NCBI GenBank assembly: GCA_038214655.1
Contig: JBBQRR010000018.1
Coordinates: 1 to 64,000, forward strand
From: PALSA-968 sp038214655
Lineage (GTDB): Bacteria; Bacteroidota; Bacteroidia; B-17B0; Aurantibacillaceae
Reading direction: 5' to 3'
Length of the DNA stretch: 64,000 nucleotides
Under the pieces are notes generated by a model. It ran no database searches. It saw nothing but the letters and a program-made list of their open reading frames with translations, and was not told where the DNA came from. Position 1 is the stretch's first letter, and the number at the start of each line of letters is the position of its first letter. Shown piece by piece: positions 7,664 to 15,600 of this stretch. The translations under genes and the position numbers were made by a program.

Positions 7664-9787
7664 ATGAAACCTTTAGGTATCTACTTTTATGTATGTTCGC
7701 TGTTTTTTTGTGTTGGTAATGCGCAGGAAAACCCGGCTGCGCGAAAGATTGGTAAAATAGATTCGTTACGTATTGAAGTAAACCGCGGTGCAAATGATAC
7801 TAATAAAGTAAATAACTGTTTCCGATTGCTGCGCGAATTTATTAAAACCGGAACCTTTGACAGTTGCACAAAATATGCCGAGAGCGCTCTTGCCTTATCT
7901 ATAAAATTGGATTTTGCAAGGGGAAAATCGGGTAGTTATAATAATCTGGGCGTTATAAACCATTACCTGGCAAATTATCCAATGGCGCTTGAATATTATG
8001 AGAAAGCGCGCAAGATTCGTGAGGCCTTGCATGATAAAAAAGCCGTTGCAAGTTCATATAGTAATATGAGCAAGATTTATTATAATCAGGGAAATTACCC
8101 CCTGGCGCTTGAATGTATATTTAAAGCTCTCGCAATAATTGAGAAAACCGATGACAAAAACACGCAGGCTTCTTTGCTAAACGATGCAGGAAATTTGTAT
8201 TTAACAAAACCTGCTAAAGCTCTTGAGTATTACCAAAAATCATTAAAAATATACGAAGAAATAAACGGGAAGCAAGGAATTGCCAATGGAAATAATAATA
8301 TAGGGGTAATTTACTCGGGACTAAAAGATTACGATCATGCCCTTATATATTTTGCAAAGGCTTTGAAATTGAAAGAGGAGATTGGTGACAAAAAGGGGCA
8401 GGCAAACACGTATGATAATATTGGCGGAATTTATGTGGAACAAAAAAAATATGCTGAAGCTTTAGAATACCATTTTAAATCGTTGAACATTAATCGCGAA
8501 ATGGGAGAAAAATATACGATGGGGCCACCGCTAAATTACATTGCGACTGTTTATTCTAGGATGGGTAATTATAAACAAGCCCTGCCTTATGCATTGCAAA
8601 GTTTGGAGATGGCGAAAGAGGTAAAGTCTTTCGAACACATTAGAGAATCAGAAAATACCCTAAGAGATATTTATGACAAAACCGGAAACCCTATAGAGGC
8701 GTATAAACACTATATGGGTTTTATTGCCGCGCGTGATAGTATTTACAACGAAGATAATACCAAGCAAACTGTTAGGGCCGAAATGAATTTTGAATTTGAA
8801 AAGCAAAAGGCGATTGAGCAGGCAGAGCAGGAAAAAAAGGATATAGTGGTGAAGGAGGAGTTGCAGCGCAAAGAACTTGAAAAGAATTTTTTTATTGCCG
8901 GATTTGTGCTGGTATTACTTTTTACTTTTATACTGTACCGAAACTACCGTCAAAAGAAAAAAGCAAACGAATTGTTGGCATTGCAAAAAGCGGAAATTGA
9001 ATTGCAAAAAGCATTGGTTGACGAAAAAAACCACGAGGTTACCGACAGCATTAGATATGCACAGCGAATTCAAAGTGCACTTTTAACTTCCGAGCAATAT
9101 GTGAAAAAGCATATTCCTGATTTTTTTATTTTTAACAAGCCAAGGGATATTGTGAGCGGTGATTTTTACTGGTTTCTTAAAAGCGGAAGCCGCGTGTATG
9201 CTGCAACTGCCGATTGCACCGGTCATGGTGTGCCGGGAGCATTTATGAGTATGTTGGGAATAAATTTTTTAAACGAAATTATTATTGAAAGAAAAATAAA
9301 AGAACCCGGAGCCATACTGGATGCCCTACGAGCTGAAATTATCGGCGCGCTTAATCCGGAAGGCACCCTTGAACTGGCAAAAGACGGTATGGATATAGTA
9401 CTTTGTTGCTACGACATGGAAACCCTGAGTCTCACATACGGGGCAGCCAATAATTCTTTTTACCTGGTGCGCAACGGAATTATTTTTGAACAAAAATTCG
9501 ATAAAATGCCTGTAGGTGTTTATAACGACGTGCAGAAAAATTTTACTACTTACACACTTCCTTTACAAAAAGGAGATCTTATTTACACTTTTACCGATGG
9601 GTACGCCGATCAATTTGGCGGTCTTAAAGGAAAAAAATTTAAGTACAAGCAACTCGAAAAATTACTATCGGATAGCAGCCATTTATCAATGACCGAGCAA
9701 AAAAATGTTTTGGAGCACACCCAGGATGATTGGAGAGGCAATTTGCAGCAAGTAGATGATATTCTTATAATAGGATTGCGCGTATAA
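7664..9787 (+). CDS. TPR-transmembrane-PP2C (SpoIIE-type) serine/threonine phosphatase
   Basis: A 707-residue envelope signalling protein. It has an N-terminal signal peptide, then TPR repeats to about residue 360 (such as SSYSNMSKIYYNQGNYPLALE), a coiled coil, one membrane segment (NFFIAGFVLVLLFTFILY) and a second coiled coil. A cytoplasmic SpoIIE-like PP2C domain follows from about residue 460, introduced by SIRYAQRIQSALL. Metal-binding motifs are intact: DIVSGDFYW, TADCTGHGVPGAFMSMLG, AKDGMDIV and FTDGYADQFGG. It should dephosphorylate a partner protein in response to something sensed by the TPR part; the partner is unknown. The gene sits 12 bp after a truncated paralogue. Its stop codon shares a base with the ATG of the radical SAM gene, so all three are probably co-translated. 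Confidence 0.9.
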   Translation: MKPLGIYFYVCSLFFCVGNAQENPAARKIGKIDSLRIEVNRGANDTNKVNNCFRLLREFIKTGTFDSCTKYAESALALSIKLDFARGKSGSYNNLGVINHYLANYPMALEYYEKARKIREALHDKKAVASSYSNMSKIYYNQGNYPLALECIFKALAIIEKTDDKNTQASLLNDAGNLYLTKPAKALEYYQKSLKIYEEINGKQGIANGNNNIGVIYSGLKDYDHALIYFAKALKLKEEIGDKKGQANTYDNIGGIYVEQKKYAEALEYHFKSLNINREMGEKYTMGPPLNYIATVYSRMGNYKQALPYALQSLEMAKEVKSFEHIRESENTLRDIYDKTGNPIEAYKHYMGFIAARDSIYNEDNTKQTVRAEMNFEFEKQKAIEQAEQEKKDIVVKEELQRKELEKNFFIAGFVLVLLFTFILYRNYRQKKKANELLALQKAEIELQKALVDEKNHEVTDSIRYAQRIQSALLTSEQYVKKHIPDFFIFNKPRDIVSGDFYWFLKSGSRVYAATADCTGHGVPGAFMSMLGINFLNEIIIERKIKEPGAILDALRAEIIGALNPEGTLELAKDGMDIVLCCYDMETLSLTYGAANNSFYLVRNGIIFEQKFDKMPVGVYNDVQKNFTTYTLPLQKGDLIYTFTDGYADQFGGLKGKKFKYKQLEKLLSDSSHLSMTEQKNVLEHTQDDWRGNLQQVDDILIIGLRV

Positions 9788-10806
9788 TGGGTTTTACCGA
9801 AAACATAGGGCTGGCAAAAAAACTTTCTTTCAAGAAACTGGCAAATGCTTTTTCTGTTTTTGTCTCTTATCACCGTTCGCGTATCACTAAAAAAAACAAA
9901 CACGAAGGATTTCCTATTTCTTTAAATTTTGAGCCTACTACCAGTTGTAATTTGCGTTGCCCCGAATGTCCCAGCGGCTTGCGTTCTTTTACAAGGCCAA
10001 CAGGAATGCTTGAGCAAAAAGGTTTTCAAAAAACTATTGACGAATTAAGTGATACACTTATTTATCTTACTTTTTACTTTCAGGGCGAGCCCTATCTGAA
10101 TCCATCTTTTTTGGATATGGTAAAATATGCTTCGAAAAAAGATATTTACACATTTACATCTACCAACGCGCATTATCTGGATGATGAAAATGCAAAACGC
10201 ACTATCGAATCAGGTTTGGATAAATTAATTATTTCTATTGACGGAACTACGCAAGAAGTTTATGAGCAGTATAGGGTAGGAGGTAAATTGGATAAAGTAC
10301 TTGAGGGAACAAAGAATATTATTGCCTGGAAAAAGAAATTAAAAAGCAAAACTCCTTACATTGTTTTTCAGTTTTTAGTAGTAAAACCTAACGAGCATCA
10401 GATAGAAGATGCAAAAAAACTCAGCAAAGAATTGGGTGTTGACGAAATAAAATTTAAAACTGCGCAAATTAATGCGTTTGAAAATGGCAGCGATTTAATT
10501 CCCGAAAATCAAAAATACTCTCGCTATAAAAAAGATGAGTCAGGCAAATTCTCAATAAAAAATTTATTGTTAAACCAATGCTGGCGTATGTGGAGCGGCT
10601 CAGTAATTACGTGGGACGGAATGGTGGTGCCCTGCTGTTTTGACAAAGACGCTCAGCATAAATTGGGCGACGTAAAAGAAACATCGTTTATGGAAGTTTG
10701 GCATAGCCCGATGTATAACAGTTTTCGCTCCTCAATCCTTAAATCCCGTAAGGAAATAGATATTTGCCAAAATTGCAGCGAAGGAACTAAGGTTTGGGAA
10801 GAATAG
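9787..10806 (+). CDS. radical SAM protein with SPASM domain
   Basis: The radical SAM core carries the [4Fe-4S]-binding motif CNLRCPEC (CxxxCxxC) early in the chain, followed by TFYFQGEPYLNP and SIDGTTQEVYEQYR, typical of this superfamily. The C-terminal part is a SPASM domain with cysteines in GMVVPCCFDKDA and DICQNCSEG, which would hold an auxiliary cluster. The 339-residue length fits SPASM enzymes that modify peptides or proteins, but no precursor-peptide gene is visible nearby. The start ATG overlaps the preceding TAA (TAATG), indicating translational coupling to the phosphatase gene. The substrate cannot be told from sequence. Confidence 0.9.
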   Translation: MGFTENIGLAKKLSFKKLANAFSVFVSYHRSRITKKNKHEGFPISLNFEPTTSCNLRCPECPSGLRSFTRPTGMLEQKGFQKTIDELSDTLIYLTFYFQGEPYLNPSFLDMVKYASKKDIYTFTSTNAHYLDDENAKRTIESGLDKLIISIDGTTQEVYEQYRVGGKLDKVLEGTKNIIAWKKKLKSKTPYIVFQFLVVKPNEHQIEDAKKLSKELGVDEIKFKTAQINAFENGSDLIPENQKYSRYKKDESGKFSIKNLLLNQCWRMWSGSVITWDGMVVPCCFDKDAQHKLGDVKETSFMEVWHSPMYNSFRSSILKSRKEIDICQNCSEGTKVWEE

Positions 10807-10849
10807 CGACCTGTTTGCGACGACCGGTTAATAAAGTTAATCTAAATTA

Positions 10850-10880
10850 TTTGCGTAATTCACTCAAAAAGGTACTTTTG
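10850..10880 (+). promoter_or_regulatory. promoter of the thiolase gene
   Basis: TTTG (10850-10853), 19 nt, then TACTTTTG (10873-10880): a perfect match to the Bacteroidota TTTG/TAnnTTTG promoter. The start ATG is 19 nt further on. Confidence 0.75.
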
Positions 10881-10899
10881 ACAAGCTTAAAAATAACAT

Positions 10900-12075
10900 A
10901 TGAAAGAAGTATATATTGTAGCAGCCGTACGCACACCAATAGGTTCGTTTAATGGCGCTTTATCAACCGTATCAGCAACAAAATTAGGAGCCGCAGCAAT
11001 TAAGGGCGCTCTGGATAATATAAAATTAGCACCTACCGAGGTACAGCAAGTGTACATGGGCTGTGTGTTACAAGGTAATTTGGGTCAGGCCCCGGCGCGC
11101 CAAGCTGCAAAATTTGCAGGCTTGCCTAACGAAACACAGTGCACAACCGTAAACAAAGTTTGCGCATCCGGAATGAAATCGGTAATAATTGCCGCGCAAA
11201 ATATTATGTTGGGCGACGCGGATGTAATTGTTGCCGGAGGAATGGAAAACATGACGGCAGTGCCGTATTATTTGGATAATGCACGCAACGGTTACCGCTT
11301 AGGTAATGGTGTTGTGATTGACGGATTGGTGAAAGATGGTTTAACCGATGTGTATCATCAAAATCACATGGGCAACTCGGCCGAGCTTTGTGCGAAGGAA
11401 ATGAAAATTACCCGTGAAGAGCAGGATGCTTTTGCTATTGAATCGTATACACGTTCGGCAGCAGCATGGAAAGCCGGAAAATTTACTGAGGAAGTTGTTC
11501 CATTAGTAGTTTCTACACGCAAAGGTGATGTTACTGTTAGCGAAGATGAAGAATATAAAGCGGTGAGTTTTGATAAAGTTCCAACACTAAAGCCCGTGTT
11601 TGATAAAGCAGGTACTGTTACCGCAGCAAATGCTTCTACATTAAACGACGGCGCTTCTGCACTTGTTTTAATGAGCAAAGAGAAAGCAGAAAAATTAGGA
11701 TTAAAACCATTGGCAAAAATTTTGTCGTATGCAGATGCCGAGCAGGCGCCCGAGTGGTTTACTACAACTCCATCAAAAGCAATTCCTGCCGCAGTTGCAA
11801 AAGCCGGTTTAAAAATGAGCGACATTGAGTTTTTTGAAATCAACGAAGCGTTTTCGGTTGTATCAATTGCTAATAACCGTTTAATGAATTTGGATCCTAA
11901 AAAAGTAAATATTAACGGAGGCGCGGTTTCATTAGGGCATCCTCTTGGCTCTTCAGGTTCTCGAATTATTGTAACATTGCTTCACGTACTAAAACAACAA
12001 AACGCACGCTATGGTGCTGCCGGTATTTGTAACGGTGGTGGTGGCGCAAGCGCAATAGTAGTTGAAAGAGTTTAA
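10900..12075 (+). CDS. acetyl-CoA C-acetyltransferase (thiolase)
   Basis: This type II thiolase condenses two acetyl-CoA to acetoacetyl-CoA or cleaves 3-ketoacyl-CoA. All catalytic parts are present in 391 residues: nucleophile Cys88 in NKVCASGMKS, NEAFSVV, His347 in GGAVSLGHPLGSSG, and Cys377 in GICNGGGGASA. The length is exactly typical. It has its own strong promoter (10850-10880) and no co-directional partner enzyme, so biosynthetic (AtoB/PhaA-like) and degradative roles cannot be separated. A 3-hydroxybutyrate dehydrogenase lies at 55278-56045 and could share a ketone-body or hydroxybutyrate pathway. The stop codon is embedded in a heptamer array (12069-12140). Confidence 0.94.
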   Translation: MKEVYIVAAVRTPIGSFNGALSTVSATKLGAAAIKGALDNIKLAPTEVQQVYMGCVLQGNLGQAPARQAAKFAGLPNETQCTTVNKVCASGMKSVIIAAQNIMLGDADVIVAGGMENMTAVPYYLDNARNGYRLGNGVVIDGLVKDGLTDVYHQNHMGNSAELCAKEMKITREEQDAFAIESYTRSAAAWKAGKFTEEVVPLVVSTRKGDVTVSEDEEYKAVSFDKVPTLKPVFDKAGTVTAANASTLNDGASALVLMSKEKAEKLGLKPLAKILSYADAEQAPEWFTTTPSKAIPAAVAKAGLKMSDIEFFEINEAFSVVSIANNRLMNLDPKKVNINGGAVSLGHPLGSSGSRIIVTLLHVLKQQNARYGAAGICNGGGGASAIVVERV

Positions 12076-12140
12076 AGTTTGTTGTTTAAAGTTGTGTTGA
12101 TTGTATTTAACTTTAAACTTGTAACTTTACACTTTAAACT
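12069..12140. repeat. heptamer array, family AGTTnnn / nnnnACT, inverted halves
   Basis: From 12069 the sequence reads in 7-base steps AGTTTAA, AGTTTGT, TGTTTAA, AGTTGTG. From 12106 it runs in the opposite orientation as TTTAACT, TTAAACT, TGTAACT, TTACACT, TTAAACT. The halves contain a 10-bp perfect inverted repeat (12084-12093 and 12109-12118). The thiolase stop codon (12073-12075) lies inside the first heptamer, and the array ends six bases before the next gene's ATG. It could fold into an AU-only hairpin. Confidence 0.75.
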
Positions 12141-12146
12141 TATCCC

Positions 12147-12926
12147 ATGTTTGGAGTTTGTAACCAAAGTATAGTGCCCTGCAGAAAAGAACCTGCACAC
12201 CGTAGCGAAATGGTTACGCAGCTTTTGTTTGGGGAGCATTTTACCGTCTTAGCTGAAAGCGAAGATTGGCTGCATATTAAAACCGCATTTGATAATTACG
12301 AATGTTGGATTAACAACAAACAATTTCTCCCTATAAAACCTGCTACTTTCGAACAATTAGAAAAAGTTCGTCAACCTTTATCGTCGGAGCCTGTACAATT
12401 ATTACAGCATAAAAATTCTTCTTCGTTTCTTACAATTGTATTAGGCACAACATTGCCTTTTTTACGCGGAAGAAATTTTTCTTTAGAAACTCAAGAATAC
12501 GAATTTACCGGAGAACACATTTTACCCGACCCTTTAAAACTTACTCGGGCAAAATTAGTTGCAAGCGCAAAAACATTTTTAAATGCCCCGTATTTATGGG
12601 GTGGCCGAACAATATTCGGAATAGATTGCTCGGGCTTTACGCAAATGGTTTTCAAACTAAACGGCTTTAAATTATTGCGCGACGCATACCAGCAGGCAGA
12701 ATTGGGCGAACATTTGTCATTTGTAGAAGAATCTCAACCCGGCGATCTTGCCTTTTTTGATAATGAAGAAGGAAAAATTACACATGTAGGTTTAATTATT
12801 GAAAACGGACAAATAATTCATGCCGCCGGTAAAGTACGCATTGATAAATTAGACCATTACGGTATTTTTAACGGCGATACCAAAAAATACTCGCACCATT
12901 TACGGGTGATAAAACGGGTTATTTAA
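12147..12926 (+). CDS. NlpC/P60 family (C40) peptidase with N-terminal SH3-like domain
   Basis: A predicted cysteine peptidase that cuts peptidoglycan stem peptides. Residues 1-65 resemble a bacterial SH3 domain (LHIKTAFDNYECWINNKQF). Residues ~130-259 are the NlpC/P60 domain with Cys161 in FGIDCSGFTQM, His213 in ITHVGLII and a third polar residue, His225, in IIHAAGKV; APYLWGGR precedes the Cys as usual. No signal peptide is visible from this start and no better upstream start is seen, so export is unexplained or uses another route. It follows the thiolase by 71 bp of heptamer-array DNA. Confidence 0.88.
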   Translation: MFGVCNQSIVPCRKEPAHRSEMVTQLLFGEHFTVLAESEDWLHIKTAFDNYECWINNKQFLPIKPATFEQLEKVRQPLSSEPVQLLQHKNSSSFLTIVLGTTLPFLRGRNFSLETQEYEFTGEHILPDPLKLTRAKLVASAKTFLNAPYLWGGRTIFGIDCSGFTQMVFKLNGFKLLRDAYQQAELGEHLSFVEESQPGDLAFFDNEEGKITHVGLIIENGQIIHAAGKVRIDKLDHYGIFNGDTKKYSHHLRVIKRVI

Positions 12927-12950
12927 AACGCTTCCAAATCCGCTGTATTG

Positions 12951-13159
12951 GCGTGAACAGGCCGCGCCTAGGGCGCTCATTAAATTTCTCTAAACATTAG
13001 GCTATAAAGAGTGGCCTCCTTCGGAGCCCTGTGGGAATATTCTGCGGTGTAAATTTTGGTTCCTATAGGTTAAATGCAATATACCCCGTAGGGGTAAACT
13101 GTTTCTAACAACGCCAACCTAAAATTTGTCTGAGCCCCGTAGGGGCGGCCCATTCACGC
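12951..13159. repeat. 209-bp element with inverted ends and internal hairpins
   Basis: The left end GCGTGAACAGGCCGC (12951-12965) and the inverted right end (13145-13159) match at 13 of 15 positions. Inside are short GC hairpins ACCCCGTAGGGGT (13083-13095) and GCCCCGTAGGGGC (13135-13147), and GGCCTCCTTCGGAGCC-like pairing near 13012-13027. It fills the gap between the NlpC gene and the convergent metallopeptidase gene. No protein is encoded. It looks like a MITE-like or REP-like element; I see no second copy in the window. Confidence 0.6.
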
Positions 13160-13198
13160 TAACATATGACACATTCTTATTTGGCCGGAAGTATCTGA

Positions 13199-13837
13199 TT
13201 ATTTTAAATCCCAGCCTTTAGAAATTAAATGTGCTTTGCATTTGGGACAAAATTCTTTTTCTTCGTCGGTATGATTTTTTCCTTCGGCATCGCGCATAAA
13301 GCAGGTGTTTACGGGGCAATGCGGCAAGCCCTGCGTGTGGCCCAGCTCGTGACAAGATAATTTAAAGAATTGCGTTAAGGTATTTTTCTTTGATAGGCGA
13401 AAGTAAGAAACCACGCAGGCATTGCCCGGCTGAAAGCCTAAACCCATAATGCCGTAATCAGCAATTTTGTCTTTGGTATGAGAGATGTCTTTACTTGTCA
13501 TACCAATGCTTACATGTCCGCCTTTAGTTATTGTACTCAAATAATCAATCAAAGAATCGGCTCGGTAACGATTTCGTGGTTTGTAATAAGCGGATTTTGG
13601 TAAAGCGATTGCTTTTTTTACTTCGATGTGCGTGTAAATTTTAGAAAGCTCGGTATAAACGTAGTCTACATATTCTTTAGGTATGTCCTCAAAAGGTTGA
13701 ATGTCGATGATGATAGGAGGATCGGTTTTTTTATTTTGAGAAATTGGAATATTTTTTAATGATTCTTCTTTTGAACTCTGGCAGGCGAGTACTAAAATAA
13801 ATAGTAAAGGAAGTATAAGTATTTTCTTTGATTTCAT
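13199..13837 (-). CDS. archaemetzincin-like zinc metallopeptidase, lipoprotein
   Basis: This 212-residue protein has the archaemetzincin signature: HELGHTQGLPH (163-173) supplies the three zinc His and the catalytic Glu, followed by Cys174 and Cys179 spaced CxxxxC, Met181 (Met-turn), and Cys197/Cys200 (CPKC), which with the earlier cysteines can bind a structural zinc. An N-terminal lipoprotein signal (ILPLLFILVLACQ, lipid Cys19) predicts anchoring in the envelope. Family members are mostly described as aminopeptidases of archaea and vertebrates; bacterial substrates are unknown. The start codon overlaps the stop of the upstream small gene by ATGA, so they are co-translated. Confidence 0.88.
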   Translation of the reverse strand: MKSKKILILPLLFILVLACQSSKEESLKNIPISQNKKTDPPIIIDIQPFEDIPKEYVDYVYTELSKIYTHIEVKKAIALPKSAYYKPRNRYRADSLIDYLSTITKGGHVSIGMTSKDISHTKDKIADYGIMGLGFQPGNACVVSYFRLSKKNTLTQFFKLSCHELGHTQGLPHCPVNTCFMRDAEGKNHTDEEKEFCPKCKAHLISKGWDLK

Positions 13838-14121
13838 TTTGTTCTTAACTGAGATAATAAGGAGCTTATCTGGTCGGCTAGATGTTGGCCATCGGCATGG
13901 ATAAAGTCATCCCAACATGAAGTTGGGAGAAACCAAAAATCAAGTTGTTTTAGCTGAGAAACGTATCCGTTTTTCAATTTAGCTATACTGTCACTTAATG
14001 CTCTATGAAATTCTTGTGCCGAAAAAAACGGCCCTGAGTAACCACCGGTGTATTCACTTGCCAGTTGCTCGGCTTCATCGAGTAGTTTCAGTAGTTCTTG
14101 CATTTGAGTTTCTTTATTCAT
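13834..14121 (-). CDS. small protein of unknown function coupled to the archaemetzincin
   Basis: A 95-residue soluble protein, probably helical at both ends (MQELLKLLDEAEQLASEYTGG; LADQISSLLSQL) with an aromatic middle (LDFWFLPTSCWDDF). I recognise no family. It has no signal peptide. Its TGA overlaps the ATG of the archaemetzincin gene (13834-13837), which supports it being real and functionally linked. Confidence 0.6.
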   Translation of the reverse strand: MNKETQMQELLKLLDEAEQLASEYTGGYSGPFFSAQEFHRALSDSIAKLKNGYVSQLKQLDFWFLPTSCWDDFIHADGQHLADQISSLLSQLRTK

Positions 14122-14147
14122 TAATAGTTAGGAATAAAAAAGTAGAA

Positions 14148-15434
14148 TTACTTCACTTCAAACTTATAAACCACTCCGTCCTTCATCACAAATTTTACTT
14201 TTTCCAAAAGTGTAATATCATCCAACGGGTTTCCAAAAACAGCAATGATATCGGCGTATTTGCCTTTGGTAATTGAACCCACTTTTGCTTTCCAATCTAA
14301 CAAATCAGCGGCGCTCATAGTTGCGGATTGTATCGCCTGCATGGGCGTCATTCCCGCTTCTACCATGTACTTAAAATCTTTTCCGTTCAAGCCGTGAGGC
14401 ATAACCGCCGCATCCGTTCCGTATGCAATTTTTACTCCGGCCTTTACTGCTTTTTTAAAACTTTCTAATTTAAGTGTGCGCAAACTTTTTGCCTTGTTAA
14501 TAATTTTTGCCGGATAACCTTTAGCACCAAAACTTTCAATTATATAATCAACCGCATACAAAGTTGGTACCATGTACACATTATATTTTTTCATCAAAGC
14601 AATAGCCTCGTCATCCAAAATACTGCAATGCTCTACCGAATTGACTCCCGCCTCAACAGCCATTTTAATTCCCTCGGTGCCGTGAGCATGCGCGCAAACT
14701 TTTCTGCCCCACATATGCGCTTCATCACACAAGGCTTTCATTTCTTCAAAAGAATATTGCGGAGCGCCTACACTTTCTTCTTCACTCAAAACTCCTGCGG
14801 TAGCCATAAATTTTATCCAGTCGGCGCCCCATTTAATATTGTTGCGCACGCGTTTTCTTATTTCATCAATGCCGTCTGCAACACCGGTATAATCTTTATT
14901 GTATTTCCAATCTATGTTGGGATTAAAGCCGGTTAAATCTGCATGCCCGCCTGTTGCTCCAAGAGCGAAAGTTGAAACCAAAAGGCGCGGACCCGGAATA
15001 ATTCCTTTATTAATTGCGTTGCGCAACGAAACATCCATCAATGCAGGAGCACCTACATCTCTGCACATGGTAAATCCTGCTTCGAGTGTACGTTTTGCTA
15101 AAATGTGTGCTTTAATTGCTTTATCAATATCTGTTTCTCTAAAAATATCTTCGTAATAATTATTGCTCGGATCGCCCGTCAAGTGCACGTGGCAATCAAT
15201 TAAACCCGGCAAAACGGTTGCATTGCTCAAATCAATTATTTCGGCGCCGGCAGGAATAGTAAGATTAGGCCCGACATCAATAATTTTATTGCTGTCTATT
15301 AAAATTATTTGATTTTCGAGTACCACGCCTTTTTCGGTGTCCACAAACTTGCCCGCTTTAATGGCTTTTATTTTTGATTGCGTAAATCCGCTTAAAGAAG
15401 CGATAAGCAAAAGACTCAGGAATTTTAATTTCAT
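14148..15434 (-). CDS. exported amidohydrolase (imidazolonepropionase / Xaa-Pro dipeptidase-like)
   Basis: A 428-residue metal-dependent hydrolase of the amidohydrolase superfamily with an N-terminal signal peptide (FLSLLLIASLSGFTQS). All metal ligands appear present: His82 and His84 in LPGLIDCHVHLTG, a Lys in WGADWIKFMATAG (the usual carboxylated lysine), His in CAHAHG, His in NSVEHCSI and Asp in AYGTDAA. Periplasmic members hydrolyse dipeptides or cyclic amides; the substrate here is unknown. It is transcribed divergently from two further amidohydrolase-family genes, and the 166-bp gap holds a heptamer array. Confidence 0.9.
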   Translation of the reverse strand: MKLKFLSLLLIASLSGFTQSKIKAIKAGKFVDTEKGVVLENQIILIDSNKIIDVGPNLTIPAGAEIIDLSNATVLPGLIDCHVHLTGDPSNNYYEDIFRETDIDKAIKAHILAKRTLEAGFTMCRDVGAPALMDVSLRNAINKGIIPGPRLLVSTFALGATGGHADLTGFNPNIDWKYNKDYTGVADGIDEIRKRVRNNIKWGADWIKFMATAGVLSEEESVGAPQYSFEEMKALCDEAHMWGRKVCAHAHGTEGIKMAVEAGVNSVEHCSILDDEAIALMKKYNVYMVPTLYAVDYIIESFGAKGYPAKIINKAKSLRTLKLESFKKAVKAGVKIAYGTDAAVMPHGLNGKDFKYMVEAGMTPMQAIQSATMSAADLLDWKAKVGSITKGKYADIIAVFGNPLDDITLLEKVKFVMKDGVVYKFEVK

Positions 15435-15488
15435 AAATTGATTTTATATAGAGGTAAAAGTAGGAATATTTCAGTAATACAGGCCATT

Positions 15489-15560
15489 AATCACTAAACC
15501 CTAAGCACTTGCGCCTTTCAGCACCAATCCCTAACCACTAATCCCTAATCACTTTACTCT
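15489..15560. repeat. heptamer array, family AAnCnCT
   Basis: Successive 7-base words, nearly all ending in CT, run AATCACT, AAACCCT, AAGCACT, TGCGCCT (15489-15516). After a short slip they resume as AATCCCT, AACCACT, AATCCCT, AATCACT, TTACTCT (15526-15560). The array lies between the divergent amidohydrolase genes, upstream of both. It overlaps no reading frame. Confidence 0.7.
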
Positions 15561-15600
15561 ATCTTTTTTTGCCTATTTTAGCTCCTTCAAAAAACAGCCC

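Noticed and set aside
11364..11843. 159-residue open frame on the minus strand inside the thiolase gene
   Set aside because: The thiolase on the other strand is unambiguous; the antisense frame is a by-product of its codon usage.
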